Origin: Methylobacterium haplocladii
GTDB taxonomy: Bacteria > Pseudomonadota > Alphaproteobacteria > Rhizobiales > Beijerinckiaceae
DNA length: 39,266 nucleotides
NCBI RefSeq assembly: GCF_007992175.1
Contig: NZ_BJZT01000047.1
Span: forward strand, 1 to 39,266
Direction of reading: 5' to 3'
Shown: positions 17,950 to 26,532 of the stretch, piece by piece
How positions within the stretch are numbered: position 1 is the stretch's first letter
Layout: each line of letters starts with the position of its first letter
Program-made: the position numbers and the translations under genes
Notes under the pieces: generated by a model
Seen by the model: only the letters and a program-made list of their open reading frames with translations
Database searches by the model: none
What the model was told of the DNA's origin: nothing

Positions 17950-18384
17950 ATGGCTCAAAAACCTTCCAAAGCCGGCCCGGGGCAGCGCCAACAGCGCGTC
18001 GCGGAACTCGTGCGCCACGCGCTGGCCGACGTTCTTCAGCGCGGCGACTTCCAGGATCCGGTCCTGTCCTCCCACGTGATCACGGTGCCCGAGGTGCGGA
18101 TGTCGCCGGACCTGAAGATGGCCACTGCCTACATCATGCCGCTCGGCGGGCAGGACGAGGCGCCCGTGATCAAGGCGCTCGAGAAGAACCGGAGGGTGCT
18201 GCGGCAGGAGGTGGCTCGCCGCGTGAACCTGAAGTTCGCGCCGGACCTGCGCTTCTTCCGCGACGAGACCTTCGACGAAGCCGACCGGATCGATGCGCTG
18301 TTGCGCACGGAGAAGGTCCAGCGTGATCTCGAACCCGCTGCGGATCCCGACGCCGCCGAACCCGAGACCGAATCCGGGCATTGA
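17950..18384 (+). CDS. rbfA: 30S ribosome-binding factor RbfA
   Basis: 144 aa. The KH-like RbfA fold is recognisable (QQRVAELVRHALADVLQRGD, then ITVPEVRMSPDLKMATAYIM, then LKFAPDLRFFRDETFDEADR). It binds the 30S subunit and helps 16S rRNA 5'-end maturation. The C-terminal ~20 residues are acidic and Pro-rich (DLEPAADPDAAEPETESGH). It lies between infB and truB, the conserved order, with a 113-bp gap from infB that contains a hairpin. Confidence 0.95.
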   Translation: MAQKPSKAGPGQRQQRVAELVRHALADVLQRGDFQDPVLSSHVITVPEVRMSPDLKMATAYIMPLGGQDEAPVIKALEKNRRVLRQEVARRVNLKFAPDLRFFRDETFDEADRIDALLRTEKVQRDLEPAADPDAAEPETESGH

Positions 18385-18503
18385 CCCCAGGCGACCGGTT
18401 CGGACACGGACGACACCAGCTTTTCTCAGACGACCGGGACCGACCTGGCGGCCCCCGTGCAGCCGGCTTCCGCGGCGTCGCACTGCCATCGATCGAGGAC
18501 ATC

Positions 18504-19556
18504 ATGCAGGACGAAACCCTCGGACACCCGGAGGCCCAGCCGGTCGCCCTGCCGACCGAGGCGCGCAGCGCGGACGAGCGCGGCCCCGACGAGGGCCGCC
18601 GGGGCAGAGGTCGTCCCCATCGCGGCGGTCCGCGGCCAGACCGCCCGAAGAAGCGCGACGTCAGCGGCTGGGTGATCCTCGACAAGGGTGTCGGCATCAC
18701 ATCGACCCATGCGGTCGCCGTTGTGAAGCGCGCCTTCAACGCCAAGAAGGCCGGACATGCCGGCACCCTCGACCCGCTGGCCTCTGGCATCCTGCCGATC
18801 GCCCTCGGCGAAGCGACCAAGACCGTCCCCTTCGTCATGGACGGTCGCAAGGCCTATCGCTTCACCGTGCAATGGGGCGTCGAGACCGATACCGACGATG
18901 CCGAAGGCCGTCCCGTCGCCACCAGCGACGCGCGCCCGACGCAGACGCAAGTCGAGGCGGCCCTGCCGTCCTTCGTCGGCAACATCCAGCAGGTGCCGCC
19001 GCGCTACTCGGCCATCAAGATCCAGGGCGAGCGCGCCTACGACCTCGCCCGCGAAGGCGAGATCGTCGAACTCGTCGCCCGCGAGGTGCGCATCGACCAT
19101 CTCTCGGTCATCGAGCACGATGGCGAACGCACGGTGATCGCGGCCGAATGCGGCAAGGGCACCTATGTCCGCGCCCTCGCCCGCGACCTCGGCCGCATGC
19201 TCGGCTGCCACGGCCACGTCGCCGCGCTCCGGCGCACCCGGGTCGGCCCGTTCGTAGAAGAGGCCTCCTGCAGCATCCCGACCTTGGAAGAGGGCGCGCC
19301 GGATGGGAACGGCGCCCATCTCCAGCCCGTCGAGACTGCGCTCGACCAGATTCCGTCTGTGCCTGTCTCGCGCGATGTCGCGCTCCGCCTCATGCGCGGT
19401 CAGCCGGTGATTCTTCGCGGACGGGATGCGCCGGTGGAGGGCAAGGCGTTTGCGACCTGCGGCGGGGTTCTGGTCGCAGTTGGCGATATCGAGCGCGGGG
19501 AGTTAGTGCCGCACCGGGTGTTTCACCTGGGTGGGACGGCCCCGCAGCGGGATTGA
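18504..19556 (+). CDS. truB: tRNA pseudouridine(55) synthase TruB
   Basis: 350 aa. A poorly conserved, Arg/Gly-rich N-terminus (~1-50) precedes the TruB domain: VSGWVILDKGVGITSTHAV, then AGHAGTLDPLASGILPIALG with the catalytic Asp in GTLDPLA, then RYSAIKIQGERAYDLAREGE and GTYVRALARDLG. It makes pseudouridine 55 in the T-loop of tRNAs. The ATG at 18504 is supported by GAGGA at 18495-18499 (4-nt spacing). It is the last gene of the operon. The rpsO gene that often follows truB is absent; the next gene is on the other strand. Confidence 0.94.
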   Translation: MQDETLGHPEAQPVALPTEARSADERGPDEGRRGRGRPHRGGPRPDRPKKRDVSGWVILDKGVGITSTHAVAVVKRAFNAKKAGHAGTLDPLASGILPIALGEATKTVPFVMDGRKAYRFTVQWGVETDTDDAEGRPVATSDARPTQTQVEAALPSFVGNIQQVPPRYSAIKIQGERAYDLAREGEIVELVAREVRIDHLSVIEHDGERTVIAAECGKGTYVRALARDLGRMLGCHGHVAALRRTRVGPFVEEASCSIPTLEEGAPDGNGAHLQPVETALDQIPSVPVSRDVALRLMRGQPVILRGRDAPVEGKAFATCGGVLVAVGDIERGELVPHRVFHLGGTAPQRD

Positions 19557-19685
19557 GACGGTTTCGCAGCGCCCGATGCCGCTCATCGGTCTTCGCGAGC
19601 GCCGCGAGGCTACCTACGATACCGCACTCGCCGTCCGGGATGTGGCCCTGGGTTGCTTCGCTGCGCTCGCCAAAACGCTTGGAGG

Positions 19686-19712
19686 CGGCTTATTCGAAAC
19701 GCGAATGAGCCG
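19686..19712 (-). other. Hairpin directly after the M20 amidohydrolase stop codon
   Basis: CGGCTTATTCG (19686-19696) and CGAATGAGCCG (19702-19712) form an 11-bp stem with one G-T pair around a 5-nt loop. It abuts the M20 stop codon in the convergent truB/M20 gap. There is no T-run directly after it on the minus strand. It may work as a weak or Rho-assisted terminator or as a 3'-end stabiliser. The rest of the gap (19557-19685) shows nothing I can name. Confidence 0.4.
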
Positions 19713-20882
19713 TCATCGCACCGGTAGCGCCGTCTCGATCAGCCGCGCCCACAGCGACGCCCCGTACGGCGCTGCCGCGTCGCAAAAATCGTATTCGGGG
19801 TGGTGCAGACCGGCCGAAGGGCCGTTGCCCATGAAGATGTAGGCGCCGGGCCGCTGAAGCAGCATGTAGGAGAAATCCTCGGCCGCCATCAGTGGCGCGA
19901 CCTCGCGGTCGACTTGAGCCTCGCCGACGATTCCCGCCGCGACATCGGCGATGAAGCCGGTCTCGTCCGGATGGTTCTCGGTGGCCGGATAGCCGTCGTC
20001 GAAGGCGATGTCGGCGCGTGCGCCGAAGGCCGCCGCCACGCCCGTGACGATGGTGACGATCCGATCCTTGATGAGGGTCCTCACCTCCGGCGCCAGAGCG
20101 CGCAGGGTCCCGCGGAGGACCGCTTCCCGGGGGAGCACGTTGAAGGCGCTGCCTGCCTCGACGGCGCAGACCGAGACCACGGCCGATTGCAGCGGATCGA
20201 CCGAGCGGGCCACGATCGACTGCAGGGCGACGACGACGTGGGCGGCGACGAGCACGCTGTCGATCGCCGCCTGCGGGAGGGCGGCATGGCCGCCGCGTCC
20301 CGCGATCGTCAGGGTGAAGCGGTCGGTGGAGGCCATGATCGGGCCGGACCGGATGGCGAAGGTTCCCAGCGGCTGGTTCGGGATATTGTGCAGTCCGTAG
20401 ACCGCCTCGATCCCGAAGTGCTCCATCATGCCGTCTTCCACCATGGCCGCACCGCCGCCGCCGCCCTCTTCGGCGGGTTGGAAGATCAGCACGGCGCTGC
20501 CGTCGAAATCGCGGGTCTCGGCGAGATACTTCGCTGCGCCGAGCAGCATGGCGGTGTGGCCGTCATGGCCGCAGGCATGCATCCGTCCCGGCACCGTCGA
20601 GCGGTAGGGCAGATCGCGCACCTCCTGGATCGGCAGGGCGTCCATGTCGGCCCGCAGGCCGATCGCGCGGTTCGAGCCGTATGCCCTGCCTCGGATCACG
20701 CCGACGACGCCGGTGCGGCCGATTCCGGTGACGACCGCGTCGCAGCCGAACGCGCGCAGCTTCCCAGCAACGAAGCTCGCCGTGCGGTGGACGTCGTATT
20801 GCAGTTCCGGATGCGCGTGGAGATCGTGCCGCCAGGCGGAGATCTCGTCCGCGAAGCCGGCGATCCGGTCGATGATGGGCAT
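19713..20882 (-). CDS. M20-family metal-dependent amidohydrolase (hippurate hydrolase-like)
   Basis: 389 aa. M20D signatures are visible: WRHDLHAHPEL at the N-terminus, HACGHDGHTAMLLGAAKYLA (metal-binding Cys/His), QPAEEGGGGG with the catalytic Glu pair, the dimerisation-domain GRGGHAALP, and APLMAAEDFSYML near the C-terminus. Members remove N-acyl groups from amino acids or peptides (hippurate, N-acetyl or indole-3-acetyl conjugates). The exact substrate is not predictable. The ATG at 20882 is chosen because homology begins there; an ATG at 20915 would add 11 residues. It lies 78 bp downstream of cueR on the same strand, with no clear functional link. Confidence 0.9.
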   Translation of the reverse strand: MPIIDRIAGFADEISAWRHDLHAHPELQYDVHRTASFVAGKLRAFGCDAVVTGIGRTGVVGVIRGRAYGSNRAIGLRADMDALPIQEVRDLPYRSTVPGRMHACGHDGHTAMLLGAAKYLAETRDFDGSAVLIFQPAEEGGGGGAAMVEDGMMEHFGIEAVYGLHNIPNQPLGTFAIRSGPIMASTDRFTLTIAGRGGHAALPQAAIDSVLVAAHVVVALQSIVARSVDPLQSAVVSVCAVEAGSAFNVLPREAVLRGTLRALAPEVRTLIKDRIVTIVTGVAAAFGARADIAFDDGYPATENHPDETGFIADVAAGIVGEAQVDREVAPLMAAEDFSYMLLQRPGAYIFMGNGPSAGLHHPEYDFCDAAAPYGASLWARLIETALPVR

Positions 20883-20960
20883 GGTCACATTGCTCTCGCG
20901 GGAACCTCCGGGCACCCACGCTCACACCAGCAAACAGGAGGCCATCGCGCCGGTCAATGC

Positions 20961-21434
20961 TCAAGCTTGGCCGGAAGAACGACGGCGAGGCTGCTTTGCC
21001 GGCTGCGAAATTACGGTAACGTCGTCATCGTGGCCGGCGGCGAGATCGTCGAGGATCGGGCAGTCCGGGCGGTCGTCGCCGCAGCAACGCGCAGCGAGGT
21101 CTTCGAGAGAGCGCGCCATGCCTTCGAGCTCGGCGATGCGCCGGCGCAGATCGACGACGTGAGCCTGCGCCACGGCCTTGACCCCGGCGCTCGCCCGCGA
21201 CCGGTCGCGCCAGAGCGCCAGAAGCTCGGCGATCTCCGGCATCGAGAAGCCGAGATCGCGCGCACGGCGCACGAAGCGCAGCGCATGCAGGTCGGCCTTC
21301 GCATAGAGCCGGTAGCCGGCGGTACTCCGCTCGGCCGCGCCGAGCAGCCCGGTTTCTTCGTAGTAGCGGATCATCTTGGGCGAGACGCCGGTCGTCCGCG
21401 CCGCCTCGCCGATCGTGACCGGTCGCGCGCTCAT
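20961..21434 (-). CDS. cueR: CueR/HmrR-type MerR-family copper-responsive activator
   Basis: 157 aa. It has a MerR winged HTH at the N-terminus (VTIGEAARTTGVSPKMIRYY), a long dimerisation helix (~85-115) and the metal loop CCGDDRPDC. Cys117 and Cys125 give the C-x7-C spacing of the Cu(I)/Ag(I) sensors CueR and HmrR. It is translationally coupled to copA by a 4-bp ATGA overlap, so activator and ATPase share a transcript and CueR probably autoregulates. A matching palindromic 19-bp-spacer promoter lies in front of copA. Sensing of Au or Ag as well as Cu is possible. Confidence 0.9.
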   Translation of the reverse strand: MSARPVTIGEAARTTGVSPKMIRYYEETGLLGAAERSTAGYRLYAKADLHALRFVRRARDLGFSMPEIAELLALWRDRSRASAGVKAVAQAHVVDLRRRIAELEGMARSLEDLAARCCGDDRPDCPILDDLAAGHDDDVTVISQPAKQPRRRSSGQA

Positions 21435-23953
21435 GCCGGCCGGCTCGCCGGATTCGCCTGCCGGAGACGCAGGGCGTTGGCCACGACGCACAGGCTGGAC
21501 AGCGTCATGGCACCTGCCGCGACGATCGGTGACAGCGCGGGACCGCGGACGACGGCGAGCGCTCCCGCCGCGACCGGAATCAGCGCGACGTTGTAGGCAA
21601 AGGCCCAGAAGAGATTCTGCCGGATGACCCGCATCGTCGCCTGCGAAAGGGCGAGCGCCTCCTCGACGCCCCCAAGGGCGCCGGACATCAGCACCACGTC
21701 GGCGCTGTCGATCGCGACATCCGTGCCCGTGCCGATGGCGAGGCCGGTCTCGGCCGACGCCAGCGCCGGAGCGTCGTTGATCCCATCCCCGACGAAGGCG
21801 ACGGCGCCATGCGATTCCCGCAGTTTTTGAAGAGCCTCGACCTTGCCGCCCGGCAGGACCTCGGCCGCCACCACGTCGATGCCGAGAGCCGACGCCACCG
21901 CCTGCGCCGTGCGCCGGTCGTCGCCGGTGATCATCGCGACGACGAGGCCGCGCGCGCGCAGGGAGCGGATGGCGGCCGCCGCGTCCGGCTTGATCGGATC
22001 GGCGACCGCGATGAGGCCCGCGCACCGCCCGTCGATGGCGACATAGAGCGGGCTGCGACCGGCAGCGCCGAGCCGCTCGGCTTCGGTGGCGAGCGACGCG
22101 GTCGCTACGCCGAGCCTGTCCATGAAGCGCCCGGCACCGATGACGATTTTTCTGCCGCCGACGACGCCGGTGACGCCAAGTCCATGCACCGCTTCGAAGC
22201 CCTCGACGTCGGGCACGCGACCCGCCTCCCGCGCCGCCGCGACGATGGCACGGGCAATCGGATGCTCGGAACGCGCTTCCACCGCGCCGGCAACGGCCAG
22301 TACCGCCTCGCGTGAAAAGCCTTCGGCCGTCACGAGATCCGTGAGCCGGGGCCGCCCTTCGGTGAGGGTGCCGGTCTTGTCGAAGGCGACGACCCGCGCG
22401 TCTCCGAGCGCCTGCAGCGCATTGCCCTTGCGGAACAGCACGCCGCGCTCCGCGGCTCGGCCGGAGCCGACCATGATCGAGACCGGAACGGCGAGCCCCA
22501 TCGCGCAGGGGCAGGCGATGATGAGGACGGCAATGGCGTGAACGAGGGCAGGGCCGAACGCCGGGCTCGGCGCCAGGGCGAGCCACGCGACAAAGGTCGT
22601 GGCCGAAATCGCCATCACGGCCGGCACGAACCAGAGGGTGATGCGATCGACCAGCGCCTGGACCGGCAGCTTGCCGCCCTGCGCGGCCTCGACCATGCGG
22701 GCAATCTGGGCGAGCACGGTGTCCGAGCCGACCTTATCGACACGCAGATCGAAGCCGCCGGAAGTGTTGAGCGTGCCGCCGACCGTGAGGTCGCCCTCGG
22801 CCTTGCGGACGGGGACCGGCTCGCCGGTGATCATGCTCTCGTCGATCCAGGAGGCCCCGGAGACGATGCGGCCGTCGGCCGGTATGCGCTCGCCCGGCCG
22901 CACGCGTACGCGGTCGCTGACCTGCAGTGCCGCTACGGGAATGTCGTGTTCTTCGCCGTCGCGCATCACGCGCGCCGTCTTCGGTGTTAGGTCGAGCAGG
23001 CGGGCAACGGCGGCGCCGGTGCGGCCACGGGCTCGGGCTTCGAGGGCGCGTCCGGTCAGGATCAGTGTGACGATGAGGACGCTCGCCTCGAAATAGAGGT
23101 TCGCCGCCCCGGCGGGCAGCAGCCCGGGCGCGAACGCGGCGACCATGGAGGCGAGGTAGGCCGCCCCGGCGCCGAGGGCGACGAGGGCGTTCATGTCGGG
23201 ATGGCCACGCAGCAGGCCGGGGATGCCGAGCCGGAAGAAGCGGCGGCCCGGCCATGCGAGAACCAGCGTCGCCAAGGCAGCCTGGATCACGGCGCTGCCG
23301 CCGGCACCGAGCATGACGGCCACGGCGTCGTGGAACCCCGGAATCAGATGGCCGCCCATGTCGAGCAGGACGACGGGCGTGGCAAGCAGAGCGGAGACCA
23401 GGACGTCGCGCCGGAGCTCCGCGGTCTCACGCGCCTGGCGCTCTTCGCCGTCCGAGCTTTGCGCCGCGTCGCGGCCGAGGTTGCGCGGCGCGAAGCCCGC
23501 CTGACGTACGGCCGCTTCGACATCCGCGAGGGCGACGATACCGTCGGGATAGCGCAGTTCCGCCCGACTGGTGGCGAGGTTGACGCTGGCCGCCGTCACG
23601 CCAGGAATTCGGACGAGCGCCCGCTCCAGCCGCGCGACGCAAGACGCGCAGGTCATGCCGTCGACGCCGACGGTGGTCGTCACCTCCGGCACGCAGAAAC
23701 CGGCCTCCGTGATCGCGTCAGCGACCCGGTGTGCCGGTGTGTCGGCCGACAGGCTGAGGCTAGCCTTGCCCGTGGCGAGGTTGACCGAGACGTCGCGAGC
23801 GTTCGGCAGTGCGACCAACGCCCGTTCCACGCGGCCCACGCACGAGGCACAGTTCAATCCCGCAACCGGTAGGGTGACGACCTTGCGCAACCGATCCGGC
23901 AGAGCCGGTGTGGAGCGGGGCAGGGCAAGTTCGGTACGAGCGTCCATGTCCAT
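21431..23953 (-). CDS. copA: Copper-exporting P1B-type ATPase
   Basis: 840 aa. Two N-terminal heavy-metal-binding domains have CASC motifs (Cys35/38 and Cys102/105). Eight TM helices follow the P1B-1 plan, with the metal-site CPC at 481-483 (in ACPCAMGLA), the phosphorylation motif DKTGTLT (Asp525), an HP-dipeptide (SEHPIARA) and GDGINDAPAL. The pump exports Cu(I) from the cytoplasm using ATP. The annotated ATG at 23953 is only 2 nt from the promoter's -10-like box, so translation may start on a leaderless transcript at the ATG at 23947 or further downstream before the first metal domain. It is co-transcribed with cueR. Confidence 0.94.
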   Translation of the reverse strand: MDMDARTELALPRSTPALPDRLRKVVTLPVAGLNCASCVGRVERALVALPNARDVSVNLATGKASLSLSADTPAHRVADAITEAGFCVPEVTTTVGVDGMTCASCVARLERALVRIPGVTAASVNLATSRAELRYPDGIVALADVEAAVRQAGFAPRNLGRDAAQSSDGEERQARETAELRRDVLVSALLATPVVLLDMGGHLIPGFHDAVAVMLGAGGSAVIQAALATLVLAWPGRRFFRLGIPGLLRGHPDMNALVALGAGAAYLASMVAAFAPGLLPAGAANLYFEASVLIVTLILTGRALEARARGRTGAAVARLLDLTPKTARVMRDGEEHDIPVAALQVSDRVRVRPGERIPADGRIVSGASWIDESMITGEPVPVRKAEGDLTVGGTLNTSGGFDLRVDKVGSDTVLAQIARMVEAAQGGKLPVQALVDRITLWFVPAVMAISATTFVAWLALAPSPAFGPALVHAIAVLIIACPCAMGLAVPVSIMVGSGRAAERGVLFRKGNALQALGDARVVAFDKTGTLTEGRPRLTDLVTAEGFSREAVLAVAGAVEARSEHPIARAIVAAAREAGRVPDVEGFEAVHGLGVTGVVGGRKIVIGAGRFMDRLGVATASLATEAERLGAAGRSPLYVAIDGRCAGLIAVADPIKPDAAAAIRSLRARGLVVAMITGDDRRTAQAVASALGIDVVAAEVLPGGKVEALQKLRESHGAVAFVGDGINDAPALASAETGLAIGTGTDVAIDSADVVLMSGALGGVEEALALSQATMRVIRQNLFWAFAYNVALIPVAAGALAVVRGPALSPIVAAGAMTLSSLCVVANALRLRQANPASRPA

Positions 23954-23954
23954 T

Positions 23955-23985
23955 CAGATGGGGCTTCCCATCATGGGAAGGTCAA
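23955..23985 (-). promoter_or_regulatory. CueR-type promoter/operator of copA, overlapping the phoR stop codon
   Basis: On the minus strand a -35-like TTGACC (23985-23980) is separated by exactly 19 bp from a -10-like CATCTG (23960-23955). The spacer centre is a perfect palindrome, CTTCCCAT-C-ATGGGAAG (23964-23980). A long 19-bp spacer with a CTTCCC/GGGAAG dyad is the hallmark of MerR/CueR-activated copper promoters. The stop codon of the upstream histidine kinase gene (23971-23973) lies inside the dyad. Confidence 0.8.
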
Positions 23986-25275
23986 GGGCGTGTCGACTGG
24001 CCGCATATCGGGGGCCTCGATTTGGTCTCCGGTGCGGTGCTCGGGCAGGATCACCCGCATGGTCGTGCCTTGTCCGACCTCGCTTTCGATGACGAAGCGG
24101 CCACGGTGGCGGTTGAGGGCGTGCTTGACGATCGCGAGCCCGAGACCGGTGCCGCCCTGCTGCCGGCTCGATGCGGTATCGACCCTGTAGAACCGCTCGG
24201 TCAGTCGCGGGATGTGCTCGGGCGCGATACCCGGCCCCGCGTCGCGCACCGACAGCGTGAGCTGCGGCGGGCGGTTGCCGGAGGCCTCCTCGCGGCCGAG
24301 GCTCACCGCGACCAGGCCTCCGCTGCCGCCGTATTTCAGGGCGTTCTCCACGAGGTTCTCGACGACCCGCAAAAGCTCGTCGCGATCGCCGAGGACGGAG
24401 TAGGGCGGCTCGGGTGCATCGAGCGTCAGGGCGATGCCGCGCTCGGCGGCCAGCGGCGCCTTCTCCTCCACCATCTGCCGTGCGATGCGCTTCAGGCAAA
24501 CGATCTGCGTCGGCGGCACGTGCTCACGCAGCTCGATGCGCGAGAGCGACAGCAGGTCGTCGATGAGCCGGGTCATGCGCTGCGCCTGCGTGCGCATGAT
24601 CCCCAGGAACTGCTCGCGCGCCCGCGGATCGTCGCGAGCCGGCCCCTGCAGCGTCTCGATGAAGCCCGAGAGCGAGGCCAACGGCGTACGCAATTCGTGG
24701 CTCGCATTGGCCACGAAATCGACCCGCATCGCTTCCAGGCGGCGGGCGGAGGTCAAGTCGCGCAGGAAGAGCACGACGTTGGGCTGTCCGCCACCGGGGG
24801 TATCGGCCGGCGGCAGTGCGCCGATCTGTACTTCGAAGGCGCGTTCGGTCGGGACCCGCGTGACGTAGCCGGTCTTGAGCGGGGCGCCGCTCTGCAGGAC
24901 CTCCTCGATCCCGTCGAGCACGTCCGGCGAGCGGAGCGCGAAGGAGAGGGGGTGGCGCAGCTTCAGCCCCGGCAGCAGGGCGCGGGCGGCCGGGTTCGCC
25001 TCGATCACGACGATGCGGCGGTCGACCAGGATGACGGGGTCGGGAATGTTGGCGAGCAGCGACTCGGCCACGGAATGTCGTTCGCGTCGCTCGCTTTCAG
25101 GCGGCGCGACGATGGGAGCGCCGGATCGGCTCAATACCGTACCCACGACGAGCGCGAACGAGGCAGCGAGCAGGAAGGCGATGCCGGGCGTGCCGTCCAC
25201 GAGCGCGGCGATGCCGAAAGCGATCGTGGCGGCAGAGGCTCCCGCGAAAGCGGATCGTCGGACAGAACCGGGCAT
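23971..25275 (-). CDS. phoR: PhoR-like sensor histidine kinase
   Basis: 434 aa. Two N-terminal TM helices with almost no periplasmic loop (~8-26 and 30-50) precede a PAS-like domain (~70-175, LLANIPDPVILVDRRIVVIE). The HisKA has NASHELRTPL (His193) and the HATPase_c has NLVENALKYGG (Asn311), DAGPGI, FYRVD and GGTGLGLAIVKH. This matches PhoR phosphate-sensing kinases. No response regulator (phoB) or pst gene is nearby; the next genes are copA-cueR, so the cognate regulator is elsewhere or the kinase has another partner. It follows the UPF0104 gene by 29 bp and may be co-transcribed with it. Confidence 0.8.
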   Translation of the reverse strand: MPGSVRRSAFAGASAATIAFGIAALVDGTPGIAFLLAASFALVVGTVLSRSGAPIVAPPESERRERHSVAESLLANIPDPVILVDRRIVVIEANPAARALLPGLKLRHPLSFALRSPDVLDGIEEVLQSGAPLKTGYVTRVPTERAFEVQIGALPPADTPGGGQPNVVLFLRDLTSARRLEAMRVDFVANASHELRTPLASLSGFIETLQGPARDDPRAREQFLGIMRTQAQRMTRLIDDLLSLSRIELREHVPPTQIVCLKRIARQMVEEKAPLAAERGIALTLDAPEPPYSVLGDRDELLRVVENLVENALKYGGSGGLVAVSLGREEASGNRPPQLTLSVRDAGPGIAPEHIPRLTERFYRVDTASSRQQGGTGLGLAIVKHALNRHRGRFVIESEVGQGTTMRVILPEHRTGDQIEAPDMRPVDTPLTFP

Positions 25276-25304
25276 GTCGTCGGCTCAAACCCGCTCGGAC
25301 GCGA

Positions 25305-26351
25305 TCACGGATCGTTCGCGGCGCGGCGGCGGCGCAGACGCTTGGCCACCTCGTAGACGCCCAGCATGGCAAGCGCCACGGCGAAGGGAACGAGGTAGTA
25401 GCAGACCCGGAACAGCAGCAGCGAGCCGAGCACCTCGCCGCGCGGCAGGCTCGACATGGCCAGCATGATCGTCGCCTCGAACACGCCGGCGCCGCCGGGA
25501 ACGTTGGAGGCGATGCCGAGCATCGCGGCGAGCACGTAGATCGCGACGAAGGTCGAGAAGCCGAGCGTCATCTCGGAGGGCATCAGCACGTAGAGCACGG
25601 CGGCCGCCGCACAGACGTCGCCGATGCCGACCAGCATCTGCGTGAACGAGACCGTGGCGCCCGGCAGTTCGAGCCGCCAGTGCTTCACGGTGATGTAGCG
25701 GCGCTTGATCGAGACCCAGATCAGGTAGCCCACGACCGAGAACAGGGCCGCGACGCCGACGCCCTGGTTCACCCGGATGCTGGTGAAGGCGAGGCCGGCG
25801 AGCTGGCCCGCCTCGACGATGAGGCTGAGCCCCAGAACCACGCCCATGCCGAGCCAGAAGGTGAACCCGGCAATGACGGTGAGCGCCGCGATCTTCGCGG
25901 TGGAGAGGCCACGGCTCGAATAGACCCAATAGCGGATCGTGCCGGCCGTCAGCAGCGGGAAGCCGAGGGTGAAGCTCACGGCGTAGCTCGTGAACGAGGC
26001 GAGCGCCGTGATGCGGTATGGCACCTTCAGCTTCAGCTGCTTGAGCGCCAGCGCGTCATAGAAGGTGAGGAAGAAGTAGCTGATCGCCACGAAGCCGAAA
26101 GCGACGGACAATTGCGTGCCGGTCACCGCGGTCAACGCACCGCTGAGCTTGTCCCAGGTAATCTCTTCGGAGAGTTTCCAGAGGACGACGGCCGAGGCGA
26201 CGAGAAGGAGGATGCTCGCGGCCGTGCCGATCCAGGCATAGCGTCGCTTGAAAAAGCCCGCCTTCGCCCCCGCCTTTCCGTCGGCATCGACCTGCGACGC
26301 GTCGACGGCTTCGGTCTCGGCCCGATCCTTCCGTTTCTCGACGAAATTCAT
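25305..26351 (-). CDS. UPF0104 / lysylphosphatidylglycerol-synthase-like integral membrane protein
   Basis: 348 aa. A charged ~30-residue cytoplasmic N-terminus is followed by about eight hydrophobic TM segments, with family-like SNVPGGAGVFEATIMLAMSS and a Gly/Phe-rich TM3-4 region (SYAVSFTLGFPLLTAGTIRY). It corresponds to the membrane (flippase) part of MprF/LPG synthase without the catalytic aminoacyl-transferase domain. Related stand-alone proteins are linked to hopanoid, lipid or glycan transport. The ATG at 26351 is chosen because upstream in-frame residues are not membrane-like. It sits 181 bp downstream of the nine-gene block on the same strand; a role in moving that product across the membrane is possible but unproven. 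Confidence 0.8.
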   Translation of the reverse strand: MNFVEKRKDRAETEAVDASQVDADGKAGAKAGFFKRRYAWIGTAASILLLVASAVVLWKLSEEITWDKLSGALTAVTGTQLSVAFGFVAISYFFLTFYDALALKQLKLKVPYRITALASFTSYAVSFTLGFPLLTAGTIRYWVYSSRGLSTAKIAALTVIAGFTFWLGMGVVLGLSLIVEAGQLAGLAFTSIRVNQGVGVAALFSVVGYLIWVSIKRRYITVKHWRLELPGATVSFTQMLVGIGDVCAAAAVLYVLMPSEMTLGFSTFVAIYVLAAMLGIASNVPGGAGVFEATIMLAMSSLPRGEVLGSLLLFRVCYYLVPFAVALAMLGVYEVAKRLRRRRAANDP

Positions 26352-26532
26352 CCTGGAACGGCGTCCGCCTCTGCTGGTCGCTCGCCCTGCGCCGGAACGC
26401 GGGTCATCCCGAGCGACGGCCCGCCCGCCGCATGTAGGCCGATCACCCCGCAAAGGCTAGCGACGGCTGAGGTATTCCAGAGGGCGTGCCATGACGATGG
26501 CGGGTGAGCCGTCACCTCCCGCATGGTGGCCA

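Noticed and set aside
19800..21596. 598-aa plus-strand frame over the M20 and cueR genes
   Set aside because: Spans two well-supported minus-strand genes and their gap; shadow frame.
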